DNA of 64,000 nucleotides. Origin: UBA935 sp031556725 (GTDB lineage: Bacteria > Bacillota > Clostridia > Lachnospirales > Lachnospiraceae). This document shows, piece after piece, positions 50,036 to 57,956 of the stretch. Numbering within the stretch: the stretch's first letter is position 1; every line of letters begins with the position of its first letter. Below the pieces are notes generated by a model. That model worked only from the letters and a program-made list of their open reading frames with translations, did not search any database and had not been told where the DNA came from. Made by a program: the position numbers and the translations under genes. The stretch lies in the NCBI GenBank assembly GCA_031556725.1, contig JAVBSL010000013.1, forward strand, positions 77,557-141,556. Direction: 5' to 3'.

Positions 50036-51221
50036 AATCAAAGAAACAGTACAAAAAAGGGTTTTAACGGAAATTGACTTTTCTAAAGACATATCAGATG
50101 AAGATATCCAGGAAATTATTGACAGGGAAATCGTAAGCATAAGTAAATCCACATATTGCAATCTTGCATTTCGCAAAAAACTCAGAAAAGAAATCTTTTA
50201 TACCATCCGTAAACTGGATATTTTACAGGAACTGCTGGATATACCGGAAATAACGGAAATTATGATTAACGGAACAGAAAATATTTTTATTGAGAAAAAC
50301 GGCAGCCTGTTTCCCTATGAATTGCGCTTTGAAACAAAAGAAAAGCTGAATCATGTTATCCAGCAAATAGTAGCTGACTGCAATCGGACGGTAAACGAAG
50401 CCTCTCCCATTGTGGACGCCAGATTAGCTAACGGTGCCAGAGTAAACGTGGTATTAAATCCTGTTGCTTTAAACGGCCCTATTGTTACCATTCGCCGTTT
50501 TCCGGAAGAGCCGGTAACCATGGAGGACCTGATCCGTTATGAATCTATCACAGAAGAAGCAGCATTATGGTTAAAAAAGCTGGTGGAACGAGGCTGCAGT
50601 ATTATGGTAAGCGGCGGAACCGGTTCGGGAAAAACCACTTTCTTGAATGTACTGTCCAATTTTATTCCAGCCCATGAAAGGATCATTACCATTGAAGACA
50701 GTGCGGAGCTGCAGATCAGGAACCTCCCAAACCTTGTCCGGTTGGAAACCAGGGGAGCAAATGTGGAAGGATGTAAAGAAATTACCATTCGTGATTTGAT
50801 AAAGACCTCTCTGCGGATGCGCCCATCCCGGATTATTGTGGGGGAAGTCAGGGGCAGCGAGGCAATTGATTTATTGCAGGCGCTTAATACCGGACATGCC
50901 GGTTCCATGTGCACAATCCATGCCAACAGCGCCAAGGATATGCTCAGCAGATTAGAAACCATGGTACTGATGGGTATGCCCCTGCCGCTGCCGGCTATCA
51001 GAAAACAAATTACTGCCGGGGTAAATCTGGTTGTCCACCTGGGAAGACTACGGGATAATTCCCGCCGAATAATAGAAATCGCCGAAATCAACGGCATGAA
51101 AGGCGGTGATATACAGATCCTGCCGATTTATCAATTAAAGGAAAACGGAGAAGAAAAGGGAGGAAAAGTGATTGCCACACTGCAAAAGAAGGGAGAGTTA
51201 AAAAATGAATTATTTTTATAA
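50025..51221 (+). CDS. cpaF: CpaF/TadA-type secretion ATPase
   Basis: The protein has 398 residues. It is the hexameric motor of Tad secretion. The N-terminal domain contains EITEIMINGTENIFIEK; the core has Walker A SGGTGSGKTT (about residues 198-207), Asp box IITIEDSAELQI, Walker B PSRIIVGEVRGSEA, and His box GSMCTIHANSAKDML. The start at 50025 is set by GGGGGA upstream. It overlaps both neighbours, so the operon is translationally coupled. Confidence 0.95.
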   Translation: MENKIKETVQKRVLTEIDFSKDISDEDIQEIIDREIVSISKSTYCNLAFRKKLRKEIFYTIRKLDILQELLDIPEITEIMINGTENIFIEKNGSLFPYELRFETKEKLNHVIQQIVADCNRTVNEASPIVDARLANGARVNVVLNPVALNGPIVTIRRFPEEPVTMEDLIRYESITEEAALWLKKLVERGCSIMVSGGTGSGKTTFLNVLSNFIPAHERIITIEDSAELQIRNLPNLVRLETRGANVEGCKEITIRDLIKTSLRMRPSRIIVGEVRGSEAIDLLQALNTGHAGSMCTIHANSAKDMLSRLETMVLMGMPLPLPAIRKQITAGVNLVVHLGRLRDNSRRIIEIAEINGMKGGDIQILPIYQLKENGEEKGGKVIATLQKKGELKNELFL

Positions 51222-51939
51222 GTTCAGTCAAAAAGAAAAGCTGTATCTGGTCATCAAAGGAATAGGAGTAGTGCTGCTGTTTTCCTACTTTTTTTACCGC
51301 TCCTTATGGGCAGTACTGCCGCTTTTGTTTTTATTTTTTCTCTATCAAAAATATGCGGCCAAACAATTAATCTACAAAAAACAAGAGGAACTGCGACAGC
51401 AATTTAAAGAGGTAATGGAAATGGTATCCGGTAATCTGAAAGCGGGCTATTCGGTAGAAAATGCTTTCCTGGAAACTTACCGGGAAATGAACCGGTTCTA
51501 TGGAAAGGAGAGCGCAGTGGAAAAACTGTTGGCATTTATCAAAATCGGACTGGAAAATAATATTCCCCTGGAAAAACGTATCAGGGAAGCCGGTAAAAAA
51601 AGCAAAATAAGAGAAATCGAAGATTTTGCGGGAGTCTTTGGAGCTGCCAAGTTAAGCAGCGGAAATATGACTGATATTATGGAACGGACAGCCCTTGTTA
51701 TTGGCGAAAAAATAGAAACGGAAAAGGAAATAAGCATTTTGCTTAGTGCCAGAAGGACAGAGCAAAAGATTATGAATGTAGTTCCCTTTTTTATATTGTG
51801 CTATCTGGACATTACTTCACCGGGATTTTTTCAGGCACTTTACCATAACCTTTCCGGTATTATCATTATGAGTATCTGCCTGTTTCTTTATTTGCTGGCC
51901 TATGCCTTGTCAATAAAAATGCTTACAGTGGAGGTTTAA
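51205..51939 (+). CDS. TadB-like inner-membrane platform protein
   Basis: The protein has 244 residues. Two N-terminal membrane segments lie at about 15-45 and two at the C-terminus (about 190-240). The cytoplasmic part is the T2SSF domain: EVMEMVSGNLKAGYSVENAFLE, then IREIEDFAGVFGAAKLSSGNMTDIM. The start overlaps cpaF by 17 bases. With the next gene it should form the platform on which pilin is assembled. Confidence 0.88.
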   Translation: MNYFYKFSQKEKLYLVIKGIGVVLLFSYFFYRSLWAVLPLLFLFFLYQKYAAKQLIYKKQEELRQQFKEVMEMVSGNLKAGYSVENAFLETYREMNRFYGKESAVEKLLAFIKIGLENNIPLEKRIREAGKKSKIREIEDFAGVFGAAKLSSGNMTDIMERTALVIGEKIETEKEISILLSARRTEQKIMNVVPFFILCYLDITSPGFFQALYHNLSGIIIMSICLFLYLLAYALSIKMLTVEV

Positions 51940-51941
51940 AG

Positions 51942-53372
51942 ATGGGAATTGTATATGGCGGCAGTTTTCTTTTGCTATTGGCAATGGCCTTCCTGGCAAG
52001 AGGAGAACCGGTAAAACAGCGAAAACTTTTCAGCAAAAGCAGTGCCTTTTTATTTCAGAGAATGAGAAAAGCAAGGTATTTTAGTGAAAATGCAAAAAAA
52101 GATATGCAGGTCTTATACCCAGGCAGGGATATTGAAAAGAAGGTACAAGCCTTTTATGTGGAAAAAATTCGTATGATCTTACTACTTTTTCTGATAGGAA
52201 ACGTCTTGTCCCTGGGGCTACATCTATATCAGCAGCAGGGAAGCAGGATAAGTTCGGGAGGTGAAATTACAAAATACTCATGGGAAAAAGGAAGTTATAC
52301 TATTGATCTGCAGGCGGAGACTGAGGTAACGGAAGAAATAACAGTATTGGTCGAGCCTATAAGCATAAGTGAAGAAGAGGCAAAGGTGCTTGCCGAGGAA
52401 GTCTTTATTAAACTGATTCCGGAGATACTGTCCCAAAATGCCGGAACGGAACGGATCACAGGAAGTCTGAACCTGGTTTCCCATCTGGAAAATTATCCTT
52501 TTCAAATCAGCTGGGAGAGCAGTAATTCTAAAATAGTTAAACCGGATGGCGAGGTGAAAAATGAAAAACTGCCTTTGGCAGGAGAATCGGTAACATTAAC
52601 AGTATGCCTGCGCTATAAAGATACCTATCAGGACTTTCGCTTCCGTAAAGAAATCGATTTAAAAGTGTTCCCACCGAATCAATCCATACGGGAAAAATGG
52701 CATGCAGAAGTAGTACAGGCGGTAGAAAGCAGCAAGGAAGAAAATGTCTATGAGGAAAAACTGAAATTGCCGGAAACCATCCAGGGAATACCCATTCAAT
52801 GGCGGGAGAAGCCCGGTAAGGACAGTATATATCTCTGGATAATGGTCTTTTTGACAGCCATCGTAATCTACGCCGGAAAAGACAAAGATTTGCATAAAAA
52901 AGTAACGCAGAGAAAGGGACAGCTGGAAAGGCTCTATCCGGAACTGGTAAGCAAACTGGTACTTTACCTGGGAGCTGGCATGACGGTCAAGAATGCATGG
53001 AAGAAAATTGTGCAGGACTACGTAGATAACGAAAATGACACAAAGGGTAATGTGCTGTGTGAAGAAATGTTGATTTCATGCCGTGAATTGGAAAACGGTG
53101 TTTCGGAAAATGAAGTATATTTCCGCTTCGGCAAAAGGCTGGGTGGGAATCGTTATCGTAAATTAGCCGGTTTATTGTGTAATCATCTGCAAAAGGGTAA
53201 CAAAAATATTCTGCAGGTATTGCGGGAAGAAGCCGACCTGGCCTTGGAAGACCGCAGGAATGCCGCAAGAGTAACAGGCGAAGAAATGGGAACAAAATTA
53301 TTATTTCCGATGATGATCATGCTGCTGATTGTCATGATTATTATTATGGTTCCGGCATACGCTATGTTTTAA
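51942..53372 (+). CDS. TadC-like platform protein with an inserted extracytoplasmic domain
   Basis: The protein has 476 residues, about 180 more than usual for TadC. The C-terminal part is the T2SSF-type domain: LVSKLVLYLGAGMTVKNAWKKI, YRKLAGLLCNHLQKGNKNILQVL and EEMGTKLLFPMMIMLLIVMIIIMVP. Between the second hydrophobic segment (about 65-87) and the segment LWIMVFLTAIVIYAG (about 302-316) lies a soluble region of about 200 residues. Its central part (SWESSNSKIVKPDGEVKN) resembles bacterial Ig-like folds of the atrophied type. It would face outside. The gene begins 2 bases after the TadB-like gene. Confidence 0.85.
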   Translation: MGIVYGGSFLLLLAMAFLARGEPVKQRKLFSKSSAFLFQRMRKARYFSENAKKDMQVLYPGRDIEKKVQAFYVEKIRMILLLFLIGNVLSLGLHLYQQQGSRISSGGEITKYSWEKGSYTIDLQAETEVTEEITVLVEPISISEEEAKVLAEEVFIKLIPEILSQNAGTERITGSLNLVSHLENYPFQISWESSNSKIVKPDGEVKNEKLPLAGESVTLTVCLRYKDTYQDFRFRKEIDLKVFPPNQSIREKWHAEVVQAVESSKEENVYEEKLKLPETIQGIPIQWREKPGKDSIYLWIMVFLTAIVIYAGKDKDLHKKVTQRKGQLERLYPELVSKLVLYLGAGMTVKNAWKKIVQDYVDNENDTKGNVLCEEMLISCRELENGVSENEVYFRFGKRLGGNRYRKLAGLLCNHLQKGNKNILQVLREEADLALEDRRNAARVTGEEMGTKLLFPMMIMLLIVMIIIMVPAYAMF

Positions 53373-53391
53373 AACAAAAGGAGGAAGAAAA

Positions 53392-53556
53392 ATGAAAGGT
53401 AAAAAATTAAACAACAAAGGAATGGGGACAGTAGAAATTATACTTATTATTGTGGTTTTGATCGGATTGGTAATTATTTTCAAGTCACAGATTCAAGATT
53501 TAATCAGTGTGGTATTTGACAAAATTGCGGCGGACAGTTCCGTCATCATGGCTTAA
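53392..53556 (+). CDS. Flp-type pilin (major pilus subunit candidate)
   Basis: The protein has only 54 residues and starts MKGKKLNNKGMGTVEIILII. The Gly-x-x-x-Val-Glu pattern with a following hydrophobic helix (IILIIVVLIGLVIIF) is that of Flp-type pilins, cleaved by the prepilin peptidase of this operon, with Glu near position 5 of the mature protein. GGAGGAAG lies upstream. The stop overlaps the ATG of the next gene (TAATG). It is the only short pilin-like gene seen in this operon. Confidence 0.85.
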   Translation: MKGKKLNNKGMGTVEIILIIVVLIGLVIIFKSQIQDLISVVFDKIAADSSVIMA

Positions 53557-54902
53557 TGAAAGGATATCTGACAGTATTTCTTTCCTTGTCGCTGACGTTT
53601 CTTTTAAGTATATTTCTGGGCTTGATTGGCGGCGCATTACATAATTTGGGTAAAATGAGATTGGAATGTGCTGCCGATATCGGCGCCAATTCCCTGCTTG
53701 GGGAATTTCACAGGGAGCTGCTTGAACAATATGATTTACTGTTCGTAGATCTTTCATACGGAACCGGATCCGGAGGGATCGAAAACATGGAGGAGCATTT
53801 AAAAGATTATATGGAAAAGAATATACATACCCCAAATCAAGAAAAAACCACATGGAATGAACCGGTATTAAAACAGGTGATAATTCCCGAATATATCCTG
53901 GCATCGGACTATGAAGGCATGATCCTGCAGCGTCAAGCCTGTGCCTACATGCGAGAAAGCGGCAGGGAAGATCAATTTGCCGATTTGAAAAGAGCAATCA
54001 GTACGGCAATAGAACTGGATGGCTATGATGGCATGGTAAAGTGGAACGAAGTTATGAGCGGGATTTCAGCCATAGCATTGCCGTTAGTACTAAACTCACA
54101 GGGGCAATGGGAGGAAGTCCCTTTAGATAATCCGGCCGAGAGTGTTTACGCGACAGCCAATGAACAACTGGAAAGCCTGTACTATATCGGAGGAAAGGCA
54201 TCTACCGGAGCAATTATCAATGCAGACAGTTATTTATCTCATCGAAATAAAGAAAAAGGAAAAGAAAGCAGTGCTCCTGATGCAAATGAAAGTGACAGAT
54301 ACCTTTTCCAGGCATATCTTTTTGAAAAGTGCGGTTACTATCAACAGAAAAAGCCCGGTGCGCTGCTGGAATATCAAATTGAATATTTGGTTTTCGGAGA
54401 GGACTCGGATCAAAAAAATATTATGGCAGCAGCCCAAAAAATATTTAAGTGGAGATTTGCAGACCATATCAGACTTTATTTCGGTAATGATTCCAAATAC
54501 AGTGAGGCAGAGGAGATTGCCGGCTCCCTTCGGGCAGTGCAATTAAAACCGGAGCTGATGGAACCGGTCACCCATTCCATTCTTTATGCATGGGCCTTTA
54601 TTGACAGTATATATGATACAGGCGTAATTATGCAGGGCGGACAGGTACCGCTAACCAAGGGAGAAATTGATTATGCCGGCGCAGGATTAAGCTACGCTCA
54701 GTATCTGTGGCTGATGTTAAGCTGTGAGGAGGAGAAAAATATCGACTTTCGTGCCATGGATATTATGGAGATGGATATCCGGCAGACCGCATATAATCAG
54801 GATTTTCAAATGGATTGGTGTCTGGAGAGCTACCGCCTTAGGGCAGTTGCCGATGGAATGGGCAGGCAATACGAAATAGATAGAAAATATGGCTACTATT
54901 AA
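53556..54902 (+). CDS. Pseudopilin-like membrane protein of the Tad operon (DUF5702-like)
   Basis: The protein has 448 residues. A single N-terminal membrane segment (about 5-28, LTVFLSLSLTFLLSIFLGLIGG) comes after MKGY and is followed by a long extracytoplasmic region with helices and a conserved-looking pair of blocks (LLEQYDLLFVDLSYG; QYLWLMLSCEEEKNIDF). It resembles the large TadG-type minor pilins of Clostridia. A role as tip or adhesive component is inferred. The ATG overlaps the pilin stop by one base, so the two are coupled. Confidence 0.75.
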   Translation: MKGYLTVFLSLSLTFLLSIFLGLIGGALHNLGKMRLECAADIGANSLLGEFHRELLEQYDLLFVDLSYGTGSGGIENMEEHLKDYMEKNIHTPNQEKTTWNEPVLKQVIIPEYILASDYEGMILQRQACAYMRESGREDQFADLKRAISTAIELDGYDGMVKWNEVMSGISAIALPLVLNSQGQWEEVPLDNPAESVYATANEQLESLYYIGGKASTGAIINADSYLSHRNKEKGKESSAPDANESDRYLFQAYLFEKCGYYQQKKPGALLEYQIEYLVFGEDSDQKNIMAAAQKIFKWRFADHIRLYFGNDSKYSEAEEIAGSLRAVQLKPELMEPVTHSILYAWAFIDSIYDTGVIMQGGQVPLTKGEIDYAGAGLSYAQYLWLMLSCEEEKNIDFRAMDIMEMDIRQTAYNQDFQMDWCLESYRLRAVADGMGRQYEIDRKYGYY

Positions 54903-54917
54903 AGGAGATATGCAAAG

Positions 54918-55661
54918 ATGCCCTTGTTTTGGAACTGCCCGAATAAGAAAAAAAGAATAAAAGCGTTCTCTCTCCGAAATTTTTTTAACAGCTTCAAAAG
55001 GAGGGTATCTTTGCATATCTCTTTTTATGTAAAAGGGAGTATGACGGTGGAAGCCTGTTTGGTAATACCTGTATTTCTCTTTTTTATGATGAGTGTCCTC
55101 TATGCATTTCAAATCATTCATTTACAGACCCAGGTTCTGTCGGAGCTTCATCAGGAAGGAAACCGCATATCCCTGGAAGCATACCGGTATCAGGCAGGCA
55201 GGGGGGAAGAACTGGTAATTTTGGAGGAAAGCTATCAGGTAAAACCATTTTTGTTTTGGCTGGATCCTGGAAATCTGGAATTTAGTCATCAATATTACGG
55301 GCATGCCTGGGTGGGTTATGATCCAGGCAGTCATAGAGGAGCAGGGGAAAATCAGCAGTTTGTGTATATTGCGGAAACCGGAACGGTATATCACCTGGAA
55401 AGGGACTGCACTTATCTGGATCTATCGGTAAGGAGTGTTGATCGGGGTGACCTTCTTTCCTTGCGAAACGAAGGGGGCGGCAATTACTATGAATGTGAAA
55501 TATGCGGGGATAAGGGCGGCAGTACTTGCTATATAACCAATTTCGGCAGCCGCTACCACAGCAGTCCGGTTTGCTCCGGTTTAAAAAGAACGGTCTTTAG
55601 AATATTGCTGGAGAAGGCAGTGGAAAATAAACAGCACGCCTGCTCCAAATGTGGAGGTTAG
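54918..55661 (+). CDS. TadE-like pseudopilin with Cys-rich C-terminus
   Basis: The protein has 247 residues. Residues about 40-75 hold the TadE hydrophobic helix preceded by YVKGSMTVEACLVIPVFLF. The C-terminus has two similar units: TGTVYHLERDCTYLDL...YYECEICGDKGG and FGSRYHSSPVCSGLKR...HACSKCGG. Each has Tyr-His followed by one Cys and then a Cys-x2-Cys pair, so it is a probable metal or disulfide module outside the cell. AAAGGAGA precedes the ATG. The following peptidase gene starts right after its end. Confidence 0.8.
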   Translation: MPLFWNCPNKKKRIKAFSLRNFFNSFKRRVSLHISFYVKGSMTVEACLVIPVFLFFMMSVLYAFQIIHLQTQVLSELHQEGNRISLEAYRYQAGRGEELVILEESYQVKPFLFWLDPGNLEFSHQYYGHAWVGYDPGSHRGAGENQQFVYIAETGTVYHLERDCTYLDLSVRSVDRGDLLSLRNEGGGNYYECEICGDKGGSTCYITNFGSRYHSSPVCSGLKRTVFRILLEKAVENKQHACSKCGG

Positions 55662-55663
55662 TG

Positions 55664-56089
55664 ATGATATATGCGGTAAATTTAACAGCATTTCTCTTTT
55701 TATTATTTTGTGCCTTTTTTGATCTTCGTACCAAACAGATCCCGTTATCGGTATTGTTGATTTTTGGTGCAATTATAACAGGATTGGCATTAATGAACGG
55801 TACTTTGCTTCATCGGTCGGTCTGGCCGAAATTGATGCCGGGGGTGGTCTTTTTACTGATTGCCTTTATGACAAAGCAAGCGGTTGGGTATGGTGATGGG
55901 GTGGTTATTTTGTTGATTGGAATATTGCTGGGGGTTGGCCAGTGTATAGCGGTGATTTTCATCGGACTTATATTATGCTCTTTGATGTCTTTACTGATAT
56001 TGGTTTTCCGAAGGGGCGGCAGGCAGACCCAGCTGCCGTTTATGCCCTTTCTGCTGACGGCCTGGGGGGTAGTGCTGATTGGGAAATAG
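55664..56089 (+). CDS. Prepilin peptidase, A24 family (TadV/CpaA-like)
   Basis: The protein has 141 residues with about five membrane segments. Both catalytic Asp are visible: FFDLRTKQIP (first) and VGYGDGVVILL (second, the GxGD motif). It cleaves prepilin leader peptides of the Flp and pseudopilins here. The ATG at 55664 is preceded by GGAGG; an in-frame ATG at 55649 lies in the previous gene. It lacks the N-terminal methylation domain of PilD, as expected for the Tad type. The TTG of the next gene overlaps its end by 11 bases. Confidence 0.9.
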   Translation: MIYAVNLTAFLFLLFCAFFDLRTKQIPLSVLLIFGAIITGLALMNGTLLHRSVWPKLMPGVVFLLIAFMTKQAVGYGDGVVILLIGILLGVGQCIAVIFIGLILCSLMSLLILVFRRGGRQTQLPFMPFLLTAWGVVLIGK

Positions 56090-56549
56090 AAAAAATAAAT
56101 ATGGCCTGAAAGGCTATCTTACCGTAGAAGCATCTTTTATTCTTCCCACTGCCCTGTTTTTATACATTTTTCTTGTTTTTACTGCTTTTTTTCTTTACAG
56201 CAGGTGCATACTGGCCCAGGACTGTTATTTGTTAAGTTTTAGAGGAAGTATTTTTACCGGCTGGGCCGAAGAATACGGTGAAATAATATATGGATACCTG
56301 CCGGTGCGGGATAAGGAAGAAATAAACCGCTATATAGAGCAAAGAACTCTCCGCTTATATGAAGACGGGAAATATCCGGCATTTCAGAAGGAAAGCGAGG
56401 AAATAAATGCAGATGAATTAAAAGTAATCATGATAATAAAGGGCAAAACAAGAATTCCATTTTGGCAGGAAAAAGAGATTAAAATCGAATCGCAGGCAGT
56501 TACCACCAATCCCATTGCCATTATCAGAGAAGTAAGGAGGACAGGGTAA
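56079..56549 (+). CDS. TadE-like pseudopilin, short
   Basis: The protein has 156 residues from TTG at 56079. After a basic leader, KYGLKGYLTVEASFILPTALFLYIFLV gives the TadE signature (LKGYLTVEASF) and hydrophobic helix (about 13-42). The remainder is a short extracytoplasmic domain with many charged residues. It has Cys at the start of that domain. It overlaps the peptidase gene, and the FHA gene begins 2 bases after its stop. Confidence 0.82.
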   Translation: MGNRKNKYGLKGYLTVEASFILPTALFLYIFLVFTAFFLYSRCILAQDCYLLSFRGSIFTGWAEEYGEIIYGYLPVRDKEEINRYIEQRTLRLYEDGKYPAFQKESEEINADELKVIMIIKGKTRIPFWQEKEIKIESQAVTTNPIAIIREVRRTG

Positions 56550-56551
56550 AG

Positions 56552-57814
56552 TTGTTAGAAAGTAAATATTATAAAGACATGAATCATAATTACCTGATTT
56601 TAAAATGCCGGGAGGAGCAGATAAATGATAAATACCAGCTTAAAATGATTACAGAAAATAAAATTCCCAGTTTGCTGGATTGCAGCACACGGTTTATTAA
56701 TGGTGAATCTTTTTTGTATTATGAAGTAAATTCCCTGCAGTCTTTGAAAACCTTATATGAATATAAAAAAATAAATAAGGACAAGGCAATTCGTATTTTA
56801 ACCGGATTCAGAGGAATCTTAAGAGAAATACAGACGTTTTTACTGACTGACAGCCGATTATTGCTGTCACCGGAATATATCTTTGTCAATTGGGAAACTG
56901 AGGAAACTTATTTTGTCTATTATCCATACGAAACCGGAGAAACGGAAAACAGCATTCAAACCTTTATGGAATTTATGATAGGTGTAATAGATCACCAGGA
57001 TGAGCAATTGGTGGATATGGTTTACGGCTTGTGTCAGTTGGCGGAGCGAGGCCGGTTTGCGGCAGACGAATTGGATTACTATTTAGAAGAGAACAATACC
57101 TGCCATATACAAAAAGAGCAAAACATTTATGTGGAGGAGCCTATTGAGGAGGCAGAGGCGGAGCCGGTATATGTACCATCCATAGAAAAAGAGCAGGAGA
57201 TCAAATTTTTTATAACAGCATTAACATCGGCGGCAGGGGCGGCAACGATATTGTATATACAAAATCGTTACCTGTTAACTTCACAGGAAATCTTAATAAC
57301 ATGGGTTTTGTTATTTACCTTTGCATTGATTCTACTCATAACCGGGATGCTGTATCTTATCCTGAAATTCAGCCGATGTTCTGAAAAAAGACCTGCAGCA
57401 GAGGCTTTGCCAAGACCGGAAAAAAACAGTGAAGAAAAAAGTAAGCCTGTCAGTTCTCCTGAAGAACCGGCTCCGGAAAGATATGGGGATACTGTTTTCC
57501 TGTACTCCACCGAAGAAGTAAAGGAAAATAAACTATATGGCATGAACAAAGGAAATAAGCATCACATTGATTTGAATAAATTGCCCTGTACAATCGGAAA
57601 AATGACTGGATGCACAGATTATTGTATTGCCGAAGCTTCTATCAGCCGGATGCATGTGAAATTCACCGGAAAAGATAATACGGTTTTTATGACCGATCTG
57701 AATTCTACCAACGGTACATATAAAAACGGACTGCGGCTGCAGCCCAGTGAGACGGTACAAATCGAACCGGGAGATGAAATCCGACTGGGGAAGTTAACTT
57801 TTTGCTATCGATAA
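56552..57814 (+). CDS. DUF6382 and FHA domain protein of the Tad operon
   Basis: The protein has 420 residues from TTG. The N-terminal 180 residues form the DUF6382 part, which is common in Gram-positive Tad loci (starting YYKDMNHNYLILKC). Two hydrophobic segments (about 220-238 and 248-272) follow. The C-terminal 90 residues are a Forkhead-associated domain: GKMTGCTDYCIAEASISRMHVKF, then DLNSTNGTYKNG and IEPGDEIRLGKLTF. FHA domains bind phosphothreonine, so the protein may link Tad assembly to Ser/Thr kinase signalling; no kinase partner is in this operon. It is the last gene of the operon. Confidence 0.85.
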   Translation: MLESKYYKDMNHNYLILKCREEQINDKYQLKMITENKIPSLLDCSTRFINGESFLYYEVNSLQSLKTLYEYKKINKDKAIRILTGFRGILREIQTFLLTDSRLLLSPEYIFVNWETEETYFVYYPYETGETENSIQTFMEFMIGVIDHQDEQLVDMVYGLCQLAERGRFAADELDYYLEENNTCHIQKEQNIYVEEPIEEAEAEPVYVPSIEKEQEIKFFITALTSAAGAATILYIQNRYLLTSQEILITWVLLFTFALILLITGMLYLILKFSRCSEKRPAAEALPRPEKNSEEKSKPVSSPEEPAPERYGDTVFLYSTEEVKENKLYGMNKGNKHHIDLNKLPCTIGKMTGCTDYCIAEASISRMHVKFTGKDNTVFMTDLNSTNGTYKNGLRLQPSETVQIEPGDEIRLGKLTFCYR

Positions 57815-57840
57815 AAATTTTTATAATTTAAAAAAAATAA

Positions 57841-57869
57841 TTGACAAGTAAAAAACCATGTGCTATCAT
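57841..57869 (+). promoter_or_regulatory. Promoter of amtB-PII
   Basis: TTGACA (57841-57846) and TATCAT (57864-57869) are 17 bases apart. TG at 57861-57862 before the -10 also gives an extended -10. The inverted repeat TGCTA-N7-TAGCA (57861-57877) overlaps the -10 and the expected start site, so it may be an operator. Confidence 0.7.
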
Positions 57870-57897
57870 ACGTAGCATAAGTAAACAAATAGACAGC

Positions 57898-57936
57898 AAA
57901 GGTGCTGTGGACACTATGTCCACAGCACCTTTTTGT
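57898..57936 (+). terminator. Strong terminator in the amtB leader
   Basis: The 16-base arm at 57898-57913 pairs fully with 57917-57932 around CTA, followed by TTTTTG-type U-run. It ends 21 bases before the amtB ATG. There is no room for a promoter between it and the gene, so amtB transcripts must read through it. It may be a conditional attenuator. Confidence 0.85.
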
Positions 57937-57956
57937 CATTTTAAGGAGGAGAAATT

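Noticed and set aside
57861..57936. ANTAR-type two-hairpin antitermination motif in the amtB leader
   Set aside because: Two hairpins exist, but the first overlaps the -10 and would lie mostly before the start site, and neither loop has the A1/G4 hexaloop of ANTAR targets.
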